Of a DNA stretch of 64,000 nucleotides, positions 51,921 through 60,480 are shown one piece after another. The notes beneath the pieces are model-generated. The model did not search any database and was not told where the DNA came from. It worked only from the letters and a program-made list of their open reading frames with translations. This stretch comes from CABZJG01 sp902512685. GTDB taxonomy: Bacteria > Pseudomonadota > Alphaproteobacteria > Rhodobacterales > Rhodobacteraceae. Made by a program: the position numbers and the translations under genes. Where the stretch lies: NCBI GenBank assembly GCA_051201605.1, contig CP179201.1:3224001-3288000 (forward strand), given 5' to 3'. Positions within the stretch are counted from its first letter, which is position 1, and each line of letters starts with the position of its first letter.

Positions 51921-53129
51921 TTAGCCGATCACGTTAAACTCGGGCCCGTAAGGATAGCCTGTGATATTTTCATTTCCAGTTTCGGTGATCACCAAAATAT
52001 CATGTTCGCGGTATCCACCTGCTCCGGCATGGCCTTGGCCAATGGTCAACATCGGCTCCATCGAAATGACCATCCACGGCCTCAGCACCGTGTCGATATC
52101 TTCGCGCAGCTCAAGCCCCGCCTCACGGCCATAGTAATGCGATAGCACCCCAAAAGAATGCCCATAGCCAAAGGTGCGGTACTGCAGCAGATCACGCTCG
52201 GCAAAAAACTGATTGATCTTTTCAGTCACCTCAGCGCAGCTGGCGCCGGGCTGCAAAAGTGCCATGCCGTATTCATGCGCTGCAACATTGGCCTGCCAGA
52301 TGGCCAGGCTTGCGGCATCAACCTCACCAACAAACATTGTCCGCTCAAGCGCCGTGTAATAGCCTGAAATCATCGGGAAGGTGTTCAGCGATAAAATATC
52401 GCCGTGCTGCAAGCGCCGGCTGGTGACCGGATTATGCGCCCCGTCGGTATTAAGGCCCGATTGAAACCACACCCAGGTATCGCGGTATTCGGCATCGGGA
52501 AAGGCCTCGGCTATGGCCGTTTCCATAGCGTCGCGGCCCTGCATGGCAATGTCGATTTCGCGCGCGCCTTCGGCCACCGCATCGCGAATGGCATAGCCGC
52601 CAATATCAGCAACCCGCGCACCGGCGCGGATCAGGTCAATCTCAGCCGAAGATTTGAACATCCGCTGGCGCATCACCGCCCGCGCGATGTCGATTTTGGC
52701 CGATGGGCTTAGAAAAGCCTCGAGCTTATCCCTTAACGCGAGGCTGAGGTGGTCGCCTTCATAGCCGATGGCTTTGCCCGGGCCTGTGACTGACGATATA
52801 GCGCGCCAGAAATTGTCGCGCTGCCAGTCGGTATAGGTGATATTGTCACCATGGCATCGGCGCCAAGGTTGGCCGGCATCAATACCCGCCGAGATGGTGA
52901 CATCTTCGCTGGCGGTAACCACCAGCGCATAGGGGCGCCCAAAGGCGCAGTATAAAAACCCCGAATAATACGCGATGCTTTGCATCGAGGTAAAAACCGC
53001 GGCCTCGACCCCGATCTGAGCCATAATAGCGCGCAGCCCGGCAAGACGGGATTTATATTCAGTCTGAGAAAACGGCAATTTGGCCTTTTCCCCATTGTGG
53101 AAACGATACATTTCTGGACGTGCAGTCAT
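51921..53129 (-). CDS. creatinase (creatine amidinohydrolase)
   Basis: Creatinase hydrolyses creatine to sarcosine and urea. The 402-residue protein matches bacterial creatinase end to end: FTSMQSIAYYSGFLYCAFGRPYALVVT, GIDAGQPWRR, YTDWQRDNFW, the active-site region NTDGAHNPVTSRR with the catalytic His, LSLNTFPMISGYYTALERT, and TFGYGHSFGVLSHYYGREAGLELREDIDTVL. The pita-bread M24 fold lacks metal in this subfamily. No creatininase, sarcosine oxidase or urease gene is adjacent. A strong hairpin follows the stop. Confidence 0.93.
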   Translation of the reverse strand: MTARPEMYRFHNGEKAKLPFSQTEYKSRLAGLRAIMAQIGVEAAVFTSMQSIAYYSGFLYCAFGRPYALVVTASEDVTISAGIDAGQPWRRCHGDNITYTDWQRDNFWRAISSVTGPGKAIGYEGDHLSLALRDKLEAFLSPSAKIDIARAVMRQRMFKSSAEIDLIRAGARVADIGGYAIRDAVAEGAREIDIAMQGRDAMETAIAEAFPDAEYRDTWVWFQSGLNTDGAHNPVTSRRLQHGDILSLNTFPMISGYYTALERTMFVGEVDAASLAIWQANVAAHEYGMALLQPGASCAEVTEKINQFFAERDLLQYRTFGYGHSFGVLSHYYGREAGLELREDIDTVLRPWMVISMEPMLTIGQGHAGAGGYREHDILVITETGNENITGYPYGPEFNVIG

Positions 53130-53415
53130 TTTTTTGACCCTCCATTGACACGTTGCAAAAGAAGGTCCCGGCGTTCAGGACTGAGAAGAATAGGCGCGCC
53201 GGTATTGCGAAAAACCAACGGGGCGACGCCATCGCCCTAGCCTGCGCTGTCTTAAGCCTGAAAGGCGCGCAAACGCAAGCCGAAATCCGCGTAAGAGCAT
53301 TGCGATTTACCATTCTTGCGCGCGCGCCCTAACCGGTTTAGACAGGGGCGCAGATACCCATGGCCTGCCGCCAAAAAATAGCAGCCACAGCTCTGGCACA
53401 CAGGAGATGCGCCCT
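53130..53415. other. divergent promoter region, creatinase and rpe
   Basis: 286 bp between the two starts with no supported gene. It presumably holds both promoters, but I could not define their boxes. A GCGCGCGC tract lies near 53319-53329. Confidence 0.4.
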
Positions 53416-54099
53416 ATGGTCCTTGATCGTTCAATAAAAATCGCCCCCTCGATCCTTTCGGCAGATTTTGCTAATTTCGGCCAAGAAATCGAGGCCATCG
53501 AAGCACAGGGATGTGACTGGGTCCATGTGGATGTAATGGACGGCCATTTCGTGCCAAACCTGACGTTTGGGCCGCCGCTTTGTGCAGCTATTCGAAAACA
53601 TATCACCACGGTGATGGATGTGCATTTGATGATCGCGCCGGTCGATCCCTATATTCAGGCCTATGCCGATGCCGGCGCGGATATCATCACCGCCCATATC
53701 GAAGCCGGCCCGCATAGCCACCGCACCATGCAAGCCATTCGGGCCGCCGGATGCAAGGCGGGAATTGCGCTGAACCCATCCACACCGGCAGAAAGCATTG
53801 AATACCTGCTGGATATGGTTGATCTGGTTTGTGTGATGACCGTGAACCCGGGCTTTGGCGGGCAAAAGTTTATCCACTCACAAGTGGGAAAAACCCGTAA
53901 ACTTCGGGCGATGATCGGGGACAGACCCATTCATATTGAAATTGATGGCGGCATCACCCCAGAAACAGCCCCTTTGATGGCGGCGGCGGGGGCCGATGTT
54001 CTGGTCGCTGGCTCAGCCGTGTTCAAAGGTGGATCAGTGCAAGATCCAGCGCCTTATGGCAATAACATCCGGGCCATTCGCACTGCGGCAAAGGGATAA
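53416..54099 (+). CDS. rpe: ribulose-phosphate 3-epimerase
   Basis: Rpe interconverts ribulose-5-phosphate and xylulose-5-phosphate. The 227-residue TIM barrel has IAPSILSADFANFG, the metal-binding WVHVDVMDGHFVPNLTFGPP, MDVHLMI, NPGFGGQKF and EIDGGITPETAPLMAAAGADVLVAGSAVF (Asp and phosphate site). I chose the ATG at 53416, about 9 bp after CAGGAG; the ATG at 53407 abuts that site directly. The thioredoxin-like gene follows by 3 bp. Confidence 0.96.
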   Translation: MVLDRSIKIAPSILSADFANFGQEIEAIEAQGCDWVHVDVMDGHFVPNLTFGPPLCAAIRKHITTVMDVHLMIAPVDPYIQAYADAGADIITAHIEAGPHSHRTMQAIRAAGCKAGIALNPSTPAESIEYLLDMVDLVCVMTVNPGFGGQKFIHSQVGKTRKLRAMIGDRPIHIEIDGGITPETAPLMAAAGADVLVAGSAVFKGGSVQDPAPYGNNIRAIRTAAKG

Positions 54100-54102
54100 A
54101 AG

Positions 54103-54657
54103 ATGGCAGCCATTCCCCCAGTATGCGATTTCGGTTGGCCTGCACCTGACTTTGCCCTTCCGGCCACCAGCGGCGATACCCTTTCTTTGGCCGATATCAG
54201 CGGTGCAAACGGCACATTGGTGATATTTATCTGCAACCATTGCCCCTATGTGCTGTCAGTTCTTGACCGGATCATACGGGATGCGCGTGATCTAAAAGTA
54301 TTGGGCATCGGCGTGGCAGCCATCAGCGCCAATGACGCGGCAGCCTATCCGCAGGACAGCTTTGACAATATGGCAAAACTGGCCAGCAAGCAGGATTTTC
54401 CTTTTCCCTATCTTTATGATGAAACCCAGGAGGTTGCGCGCAGCTACGGCGCCGCCTGCACACCGGATTTTTTTGGCTTTAACAGCAGGCATGCGTTGCA
54501 ATACCGCGGCCGGCTTGATGCATCAACCAGCACAGCCGGCCCTGCGGACCTGCGCCGTGATTTGTTTGAAGCCATGAAGCAAGTGGCCGAAACCGGCCAT
54601 GGTCCCAAGGATCAAATTGCTTCAATGGGATGCTCAATCAAATGGAAAGACGCATGA
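54103..54657 (+). CDS. thioredoxin-like (AhpC/TSA or redoxin-type) protein
   Basis: A 184-residue thioredoxin-fold protein with a CNHCPYV active site near residues 46-49 in LVIFICNHCPYVLSVL, after a redoxin-like start (GWPAPDFALPATSGDTLSL), and ending with SMGCSIKW. It resembles the peroxiredoxin/thioredoxin-like family found in many bacteria. Substrate unknown. It lies 3 bp after rpe and overlaps gph by 4 bp, so it is in the rpe-gph operon. Confidence 0.87.
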   Translation: MAAIPPVCDFGWPAPDFALPATSGDTLSLADISGANGTLVIFICNHCPYVLSVLDRIIRDARDLKVLGIGVAAISANDAAAYPQDSFDNMAKLASKQDFPFPYLYDETQEVARSYGAACTPDFFGFNSRHALQYRGRLDASTSTAGPADLRRDLFEAMKQVAETGHGPKDQIASMGCSIKWKDA

Positions 54658-55325
54658 AGGCCGTTGTTTTTGATCTTGACGGCACGTTGATCGACAGCGC
54701 GCCGGACATTCATGCCGCTGTGAACAAAATGCTTACAGCCGAAGGCTACGAAACGCTTGATTTGCCAACTGTGACATCTTTTATCGGCAATGGTCTGCCA
54801 AAACTTGTAGAGCGGGTGATGAAAACTCTCGGCCTTCCCGCTAAAATGCACGCAGAGCTTTGCACAAAAGTCATGGTGCATTACACCGACCCCAGCGATT
54901 TTTTGAAACAGCCCTATCCGGGGGTTTTGGACGCGCTTGAAAGCCTAAAGGCGCAGGGGGCCGCGCTTGCGATCTGCACCAATAAACCCTTTGATGCCGC
55001 GCAAGCCGACCTTGATTTTCTTGGCATGGCGGATTTTTTCGATGCCATGGTGGGGGGCGACACCCTGCCCGTGAAAAAACCCGACCCCGCCCCGCTGCAC
55101 CGCTGCGTTGAGCTTTTGGGGACCAGTGCCGCGCTTTATGTGGGCGATAGCGAAACCGATTACGACACGGCGCAAAACGCCGGTTTTGATTTCGCGCTTT
55201 TCACGCTTGGATACCGCAAAAAAGAGCTTTCCTATTTCAAGGCGGCAACCCGCTTTGACGATTTTGCCAAACTGCCGGGTATTGTCGAGGCATGGGCGGA
55301 GAAGGCGCTTAACGATGGTTCGTGA
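54654..55325 (+). CDS. gph: phosphoglycolate phosphatase
   Basis: A 223-residue HAD phosphatase: motif I VVFDLDGTLIDS (Asp7, Asp9), motif II ICTNKP, motif III KKPDPAPL and motif IV YVGDSETDYDTAQNAG. Together with rpe it is a standard Gph, which removes phosphoglycolate from DNA repair or oxygenation. I chose the ATG at 54654, which overlaps the preceding stop (ATGA). Other small sugar phosphatases of the same subfamily are a remote alternative. Confidence 0.92.
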   Translation: MKAVVFDLDGTLIDSAPDIHAAVNKMLTAEGYETLDLPTVTSFIGNGLPKLVERVMKTLGLPAKMHAELCTKVMVHYTDPSDFLKQPYPGVLDALESLKAQGAALAICTNKPFDAAQADLDFLGMADFFDAMVGGDTLPVKKPDPAPLHRCVELLGTSAALYVGDSETDYDTAQNAGFDFALFTLGYRKKELSYFKAATRFDDFAKLPGIVEAWAEKALNDGS

Positions 55326-55356
55326 TCATTATTGCTAGCTAAGGCCAGTGACTTTT

Positions 55357-56121
55357 TCAGCACAATTCCTTTTGGTAAAATATTTTAATGGCATCATGAT
55401 CTTTTAAATACAGAGCGTGATGCCCTTCATCCAAACTGCGCTGACACTGTTGATTGCCTTGCCCGGCTTCTTGATACATCCAATTAACCATCGACTTTAG
55501 CCGCTCAGGAATGAGCCCAAAGGCGTTCCGCGCAGTTTGCGATGGCTCACCATAGGCCTAAACAAATAAATACATCCGGCGCAGCCTGTTTTTCACATCG
55601 CCAAATTCATCGCCAAATTCGCCAAAATTCAAGAAGAGTGAGAACCGGTAAATCACATAGGATAAATCCCAAAGCCGAGGCGCAGGAAATGCACAGTCGA
55701 AATCAAAAACGCCCACCACCTTTGCATCCTTGAACGTGCAGTTGTAGCCTGCAAAATCACCGTGGCAGATCACTTCTGCCGGCTGTTTGGCCGCAAACTG
55801 CCATGTTAAAGTTTCATCGTTAACAAGGTCTCGCGCAGCATCGTGGAATTGCCTAAGGGTTTTACCCGCACTGCAAACCGTCGCATCACTGGTAAAAAAA
55901 TGCGGCAACGGATCGTGGCCCACCTCGCCATCCATGTATTCAAAGACTTCGTTTCGATCTTGATCGCGCCCGAGCCATTTGGGCACAAAATCCAGTTGCT
56001 TTTCCGCGCAAACGGACGGCAGTTTACGTGTGGCCAAGCTCCAAGGATGATGCGATCGGGTGACTCTATCCCCGGAAATACGCACTGTCTTCTGTCCGCC
56101 AGAAACTATTTCATTAGGCAT
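55357..56121 (-). pseudogene. aminoglycoside/choline-type phosphotransferase broken by an in-frame amber codon
   Basis: From the ATG at 56121 the protein runs 187 residues to a TAG at 55558-55560. The visible part carries the kinase-like fold of the APH family: CHGDFAGYNCTF (catalytic Asp, Brenner-like HGD..YN) and VGVFDFDCAFPAPRLWDLSYVIYRF (metal-binding Asp). The same frame then continues for 66 codons (AYGEPSQTARNAFGLIPERL, LDEGHHALYLKDHD) to a TGA at 55357-55359, matching the normal C-terminal helices of the family. One codon, plausibly CAG to TAG, explains the loss. The short form may still be made but would lack the C-terminus. Upstream neighbour is 7 bp away. Confidence 0.82.
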
Positions 56122-56128
56122 TTACCAC

Positions 56129-56923
56129 TCACACATCCAGAAGACAGCTTGTCATCTGACTTTGCGAATCGCTGAGGCCTTCGATCACATCAAAATGATG
56201 TTTATCTGCATCTACCACCAACGGTGCATCCCATGCCTGCGACAGCCACCGGGCCTGATCTAGAAACACTGGCCGCTCATCCGCGCCCACCCAGACCGTG
56301 ACTTTGCAGCTTGGTTTGGGCATCAACGCTGGGCTTTCCGCTTCTGCTGCGGCCATATCCATTTTAAAAGAGCGGTTCATCGCGGTCTTCAAAAGCGGGC
56401 GCAAATCCGACACCGGCGATATGGCCATAACATGGGCGATACGCGCATGCAAAGCGTCCGGCAATAAATCCCCGACCCCCATCCGCGAGACCAAATGGCC
56501 ACCTGCGGAATGGCCAGCAAGGACAATCGCCCCCGCGCAGCGATCCGCAATTACCTGCACCGCGCGGGCAATTTGACGAGAAATATCATGAATGCCCACC
56601 TCGGGGCACAAATCATAAGAGGGCAGCGCCACATGCCAGCCGCGCTCAACCGCGCCTTTTGCCAGATGCGACCAAGAGGATTTATCGAACTTTAGCCAAT
56701 ACCCCCCATGAACAAAGATCAAAACGCCTTGTGAGCCCTGTTTCGGGGCAAAAAGATCAAATTTCTGCCGCGCGCTTGACCCATAGGGGATATCTATTTC
56801 AGCGCGGCCCTGCGCCAAAGCCCGCGCGCGGAAAGCCTCGGCCTCTTGGGCCCATGTTTCGACAAATCCCTCTGCATTGGGAATATATGCAGCGTTGGCG
56901 TAGGCGTCATCATAGTTTATCAT
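56129..56923 (-). CDS. alpha/beta hydrolase resembling kynurenine formamidase
   Basis: A 264-residue alpha/beta hydrolase. Front block VLIFVHGGYWLKFDKSSW (oxyanion motif HGGYW), elbow GHSAGGHLVS with the nucleophile Ser, acid VWVGADERPVFL and catalytic His in DADKHHFDVIEGL. The HGGYW plus GHSAGG combination is typical of the kynurenine formamidase (AFMID/BNA7)-like group, whose members hydrolyse N-formylkynurenine or related esters/amides. No kynurenine pathway gene is adjacent, so the substrate is open. It is probably co-transcribed with the broken phosphotransferase gene. Confidence 0.85.
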   Translation of the reverse strand: MINYDDAYANAAYIPNAEGFVETWAQEAEAFRARALAQGRAEIDIPYGSSARQKFDLFAPKQGSQGVLIFVHGGYWLKFDKSSWSHLAKGAVERGWHVALPSYDLCPEVGIHDISRQIARAVQVIADRCAGAIVLAGHSAGGHLVSRMGVGDLLPDALHARIAHVMAISPVSDLRPLLKTAMNRSFKMDMAAAEAESPALMPKPSCKVTVWVGADERPVFLDQARWLSQAWDAPLVVDADKHHFDVIEGLSDSQSQMTSCLLDV

Positions 56924-57013
56924 GTTTTTCCCATTGCATTATTCCCAATAGTTTGCAGTGTTGCTTTTGCTAAGTCGAGAGTTATTTATTGGGTTCTAAA
57001 TTAGGAGATGGAT

Positions 57014-58492
57014 ATGGCGGATGAGATGACAAACTTGGCGGGTTTATTAAATGACCCGGACCTTTTGGTCGCCAAGGGCTATTTGGCCGGCAACTGGGTA
57101 GACGGTGCATCGGGTGAAACCTTTGACGTCACCAATCCGGCCCGCGGCGATGTCATTGCACAGGTGGCTGATTTCACCCGCGCGCAAGCCGCCGAGGCCA
57201 TTGCCGCCGCCCAAGCCGCGCAAAAGGAATGGGCCGCGCGGACCGGCAAAGAGCGCAGCGTGATTTTGCGCAAATGGTATGATCTGATGATGGAAAACGC
57301 TGAAGATCTGGCGCTGATCCTGACCGCTGAGCAGGGAAAGCCGCTTGCCGAAGCCCGCGGCGAGGTCACCTATGGCGCATCCTTCATCGAGTTTTTTGCA
57401 GAAGAAGCCAAACGCATTTACGGCGAAACCATCCCGGGCCATCAGCCCGACAAGCGTATCACGGTGCTTAAACAACCCATTGGTGTGGCCGCTTCTATTA
57501 CACCTTGGAACTTTCCCAACGCGATGATCACCCGCAAAGCCGGCCCCGCATTGGCGGCGGGCTGCACTTTTGTTGCGCGCCCTGCAAAGGAAACACCGCT
57601 TTCAGCCTTGGTTATGGGGGTGCTGGCAGACAGGGCGGGGCTGCCCAAAGGGGTGCTGTCCATTATTCCTTCATCTCGGTCCTCAGAGATTGGCAAGGAG
57701 TTTTGTGAAAACCAGGCGGTGCGCAAGCTGACCTTTACCGGCTCAACCGAAGTGGGCCGAATATTGCTGCGTCAAGCGGCCGATAATGTGGTAAAATGCT
57801 CCATGGAACTGGGCGGCAACGCACCGTTTATTGTGTTTGATGATGCTGATCTGGATGCCGCTGTGGAAGGCGCGATTATGTGCAAATTCCGCAACAACGG
57901 CCAGACCTGCGTCTGCGCCAACCGGATTTATGTTCAAGCCGGCGTTTATGACGCCTTTGCCGAAAAACTTGCTGCTGCAGTGGGCAAAATGCAGGTCGGC
58001 GATGGGATGGCGGCAGACACCGCCCTAGGGCCGCTGATCAACCCAGAAGCTATTACCAAAGTCCAAGAGCATATTGCAGATGCAACGGCCAAAGGCGCCA
58101 AGGTGATTTTGGGCGGCGAAACACCCCAAGGGCCGGGCAACTTTCTTGCCCCCACAATTGTCACCGGCGCAACCAAAGATATGGCAGTTTCGACCGAGGA
58201 AACCTTTGGTCCCTTTGCCCCGCTTTTCAAGTTTGAAGACGAAGACGAGGTGATCGCCTTGGCCAATGATACCATTTTCGGCCTGGCCTCATATTTCTAT
58301 GCAAAAGACCTAAGCCGTGTCTACAAGGTCGCCGAAGCGCTGGAATATGGCATTGTTGGGGTGAATACCGGAATTATTTCAACCGAGGTTGCGCCTTTTG
58401 GCGGGGTCAAACAATCGGGTCTTGGCCGCGAAGGCAGCCACCATGGGATCGACGACTATCTGGAAATGAAATACATCTGTATGTCGGTTTAA
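57014..58492 (+). CDS. gabD: NAD(P)-dependent succinate-semialdehyde dehydrogenase
   Basis: A 492-residue aldehyde dehydrogenase of the GabD group. Catalytic Cys lies in RNNGQTCVCANRI, the general-base Glu in SMELGGNAPF, the cofactor loop in TFTGSTEVG, and ITPWNFPNAMITRK is the NAD-binding entrance. GabD oxidises succinate semialdehyde from GABA or related amines. An ALDH with another aldehyde is possible, but the CVCANR signature is characteristic. I chose the ATG at 57014 because TTAGGAG lies 6 bp upstream (the ATG at 57008 abuts it). Confidence 0.92.
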   Translation: MADEMTNLAGLLNDPDLLVAKGYLAGNWVDGASGETFDVTNPARGDVIAQVADFTRAQAAEAIAAAQAAQKEWAARTGKERSVILRKWYDLMMENAEDLALILTAEQGKPLAEARGEVTYGASFIEFFAEEAKRIYGETIPGHQPDKRITVLKQPIGVAASITPWNFPNAMITRKAGPALAAGCTFVARPAKETPLSALVMGVLADRAGLPKGVLSIIPSSRSSEIGKEFCENQAVRKLTFTGSTEVGRILLRQAADNVVKCSMELGGNAPFIVFDDADLDAAVEGAIMCKFRNNGQTCVCANRIYVQAGVYDAFAEKLAAAVGKMQVGDGMAADTALGPLINPEAITKVQEHIADATAKGAKVILGGETPQGPGNFLAPTIVTGATKDMAVSTEETFGPFAPLFKFEDEDEVIALANDTIFGLASYFYAKDLSRVYKVAEALEYGIVGVNTGIISTEVAPFGGVKQSGLGREGSHHGIDDYLEMKYICMSV

Positions 58493-58538
58493 CAAAGCCA
58501 AAACGGACCCGTTTAATTGACCTGCAAGCAATTGACGC

Positions 58539-58564
58539 GCGCTGCGTGCTAATTTAGGCAGCGC
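58539..58564. terminator. hairpin between gabD and truB
   Basis: A 7-bp stem GCGCTGC / GCAGCGC with a 12-base loop, then CTTTGT, a weak U tract. It begins 46 bp after the gabD stop and ends 25 bp before truB, so it could terminate gabD or act in the truB leader. Confidence 0.4.
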
Positions 58565-58589
58565 CTTTGTAATGGCATCAGGAGCAAGA

Positions 58590-59519
58590 ATGGCACGGCG
58601 ACGCAAAGGACGCGATATTTCCGGATGGATTGTGGTCGACAAACCGGCTGGCATCAGCTCGGCGGCGGTTGTGAACAAAATCCGCTGGGCGCTGGATGCT
58701 AAAAAAGCCGGCCATGCCGGAACGCTTGATCCCGAGGCCACGGGCGTTCTGGCGGTGGCCTTGGGTGAGGCAACCAAAACCGTCCCCTATGTGACTGATG
58801 CGCTAAAGGCTTACGAATTTACCGTTCGGCTTGGTCAGGCCACCAACACTGACGACAGTGAAGGCGAAGTGATCCTTCAAAGCGACATGCGCCCCGATGA
58901 TGAAACTATCAAAGAGGCATTAAATGGGTTTGTTGGGGATATTGAACAGATCCCGCCGAAATTTTCAGCTGTTAAAGTTAATGGCCATCGCGCCTATGCG
59001 TTGGCCCGCGCCGGCAAAGAGATGGAGCTGACCGCGCGGCCGCTTTTTGTCGAAAGCCTGATCATGCTTGACCGGCCGGATCAAGATCATGTTGTGCTTG
59101 AGATGATCTGCGGCAAAGGCGGATATGTCCGTTCGATCGCGCGGGATTTGGGGAATAGTTTGGGTTGCTATGGCCATGTAATAGAATTGCGCCGCACTTG
59201 GGCAGGCCCGTTTGAGGTCGCCGATGGCCTTTCATTCGAACAGATTGAAAAACTGGCCAGAACGCCCAAGCTGGATAGCCACCTTATCCCGCTGGAAGTA
59301 GCGCTTGAAGATTTGCCAAAAGTGCCCTGCTCTGCCGAAGCGGCTGCGCAGCTGCGCAACGGTAATCCGGGCATGGTTATTTCAAACGATCTTAGCTACG
59401 GCGATGCCTGCTGGACTGCTGTTGACGGGCAGGCCGTGGCGGTCGGGATATACAAATCGGGCGAATTGCACCCAAACCGCGTGTTTTTGCATTCTGGCAC
59501 CACCGCGATACAGACGTGA
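58590..59519 (+). CDS. truB: tRNA pseudouridine(55) synthase
   Basis: TruB makes pseudouridine-55 in the T loop of tRNA. The 309-residue protein has the catalytic motif GHAGTLDPEATGVL with Asp47, then KAYEFTVRLG, IPPKFSAVKVNGHRAY and GGYVRSIARDLG, followed by the C-terminal PUA-type tail. I chose the ATG at 58590, about 6 bp after CAGGAG. Downstream are DUF1643 and, after the RTX gene, rpsO-pnp, as in many alphaproteobacteria. Confidence 0.95.
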   Translation: MARRRKGRDISGWIVVDKPAGISSAAVVNKIRWALDAKKAGHAGTLDPEATGVLAVALGEATKTVPYVTDALKAYEFTVRLGQATNTDDSEGEVILQSDMRPDDETIKEALNGFVGDIEQIPPKFSAVKVNGHRAYALARAGKEMELTARPLFVESLIMLDRPDQDHVVLEMICGKGGYVRSIARDLGNSLGCYGHVIELRRTWAGPFEVADGLSFEQIEKLARTPKLDSHLIPLEVALEDLPKVPCSAEAAAQLRNGNPGMVISNDLSYGDACWTAVDGQAVAVGIYKSGELHPNRVFLHSGTTAIQT

Positions 59520-59633
59520 TACTGACGCAAAACAGACAGCGGATTTAGCCATTTTAGGCTGGTTTCTGGGGGCAGGTTTTGCAATAGTTTTGAAGCGTGC
59601 GACCCCATATAAAAAGGCGTAGGACTGAAACCT

Positions 59634-60164
59634 ATGATTACCAAAACCCATCAAAAAGGTGATGCCTTTTCGACCGCGATCTATTCAGATTGCCTAGCCT
59701 ACCGCTATAGCTTAACCCGAGCTTGGGAGGCTGAAGGGCGCAAAGTTAATTTTGTCATGCTAAACCCATCCACAGCGACCGAAGTGCAAAATGATCCCAC
59801 GGTTGAGCGCTGTGAACAGCGTGCGCGCACCTTGGGCTTTGGGGCATTTTGCGTCACCAATATCTTTGCCTGGCGCAATACGGACCCGAAAAAAATGCGC
59901 GCCGCCGCCGATCCTGTGGGCCGGGATAATGATGCCGCGATTCGCGACGCTTGCGCATGGGCTGATCAGGTGATTGCCGCCTGGGGCACCCATGGCGCCC
60001 ACCTTGAGCGCGGGGCCGAGGTGGCCAAAATGCTCGCATTGGTTAATGCACCGATCTTTCATTTGGGATTGACCAAAGCCGGGCATCCCAAGCACCCGCT
60101 ATATTTGAGTTACGCGCAGCAACCCCAGCTTTGGGATATAAAATCAGACAACAGCCAAGTATAA
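59634..60164 (+). CDS. DUF1643 protein
   Basis: A 176-residue soluble protein of the DUF1643 family: YRYSLTRAWE at the front, FVMLNPSTATEVQNDPTVERCEQRA, GFGAFCVTNIFAWRNTDPKKMRAA, and VIAAWGTHGAH. These are the family landmarks; function is not established, though it often neighbours truB or rpsO in Rhodobacterales. The ATG at 59634 follows AGGA. Confidence 0.9.
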   Translation: MITKTHQKGDAFSTAIYSDCLAYRYSLTRAWEAEGRKVNFVMLNPSTATEVQNDPTVERCEQRARTLGFGAFCVTNIFAWRNTDPKKMRAAADPVGRDNDAAIRDACAWADQVIAAWGTHGAHLERGAEVAKMLALVNAPIFHLGLTKAGHPKHPLYLSYAQQPQLWDIKSDNSQV

Positions 60165-60480
60165 AAAATCTGTCTAATCCGATGGCAGACAGCAGCATTT
60201 TACGCAATTTATGAATGTTTTCAGCTCAGTATCATGCGCCACTTCAGCAATAAGCATCACCAAACCCTGCCTTTGCTAATATAAAACCCAAGCTTGCACC
60301 GTCCGAGTTTTTTTCAATAGAAAATATCTGCGCAAAACAAACCCTAAGGGCCATGCAAGTTCTTGGTATGAAAGTTTACCTCTTTTAAAGCCTATCGTTA
60401 ACCAGATTTCGACTTTGCAATTGTCCGAAACCTCTTGCTCCCGCACTATCACGACGGGGCGCTATAAAAGCAGTGGTGGA
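60165..60480. other. AT-rich intergenic region before the RTX gene
   Basis: 316 bp without a supported gene. It is richer in A and T than the rest of the window and must contain the promoter for the RTX gene. No operator, terminator or RNA structure could be defined; a 5-bp CTGTC/GACAG hairpin near 60171 is too weak. Confidence 0.4.
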
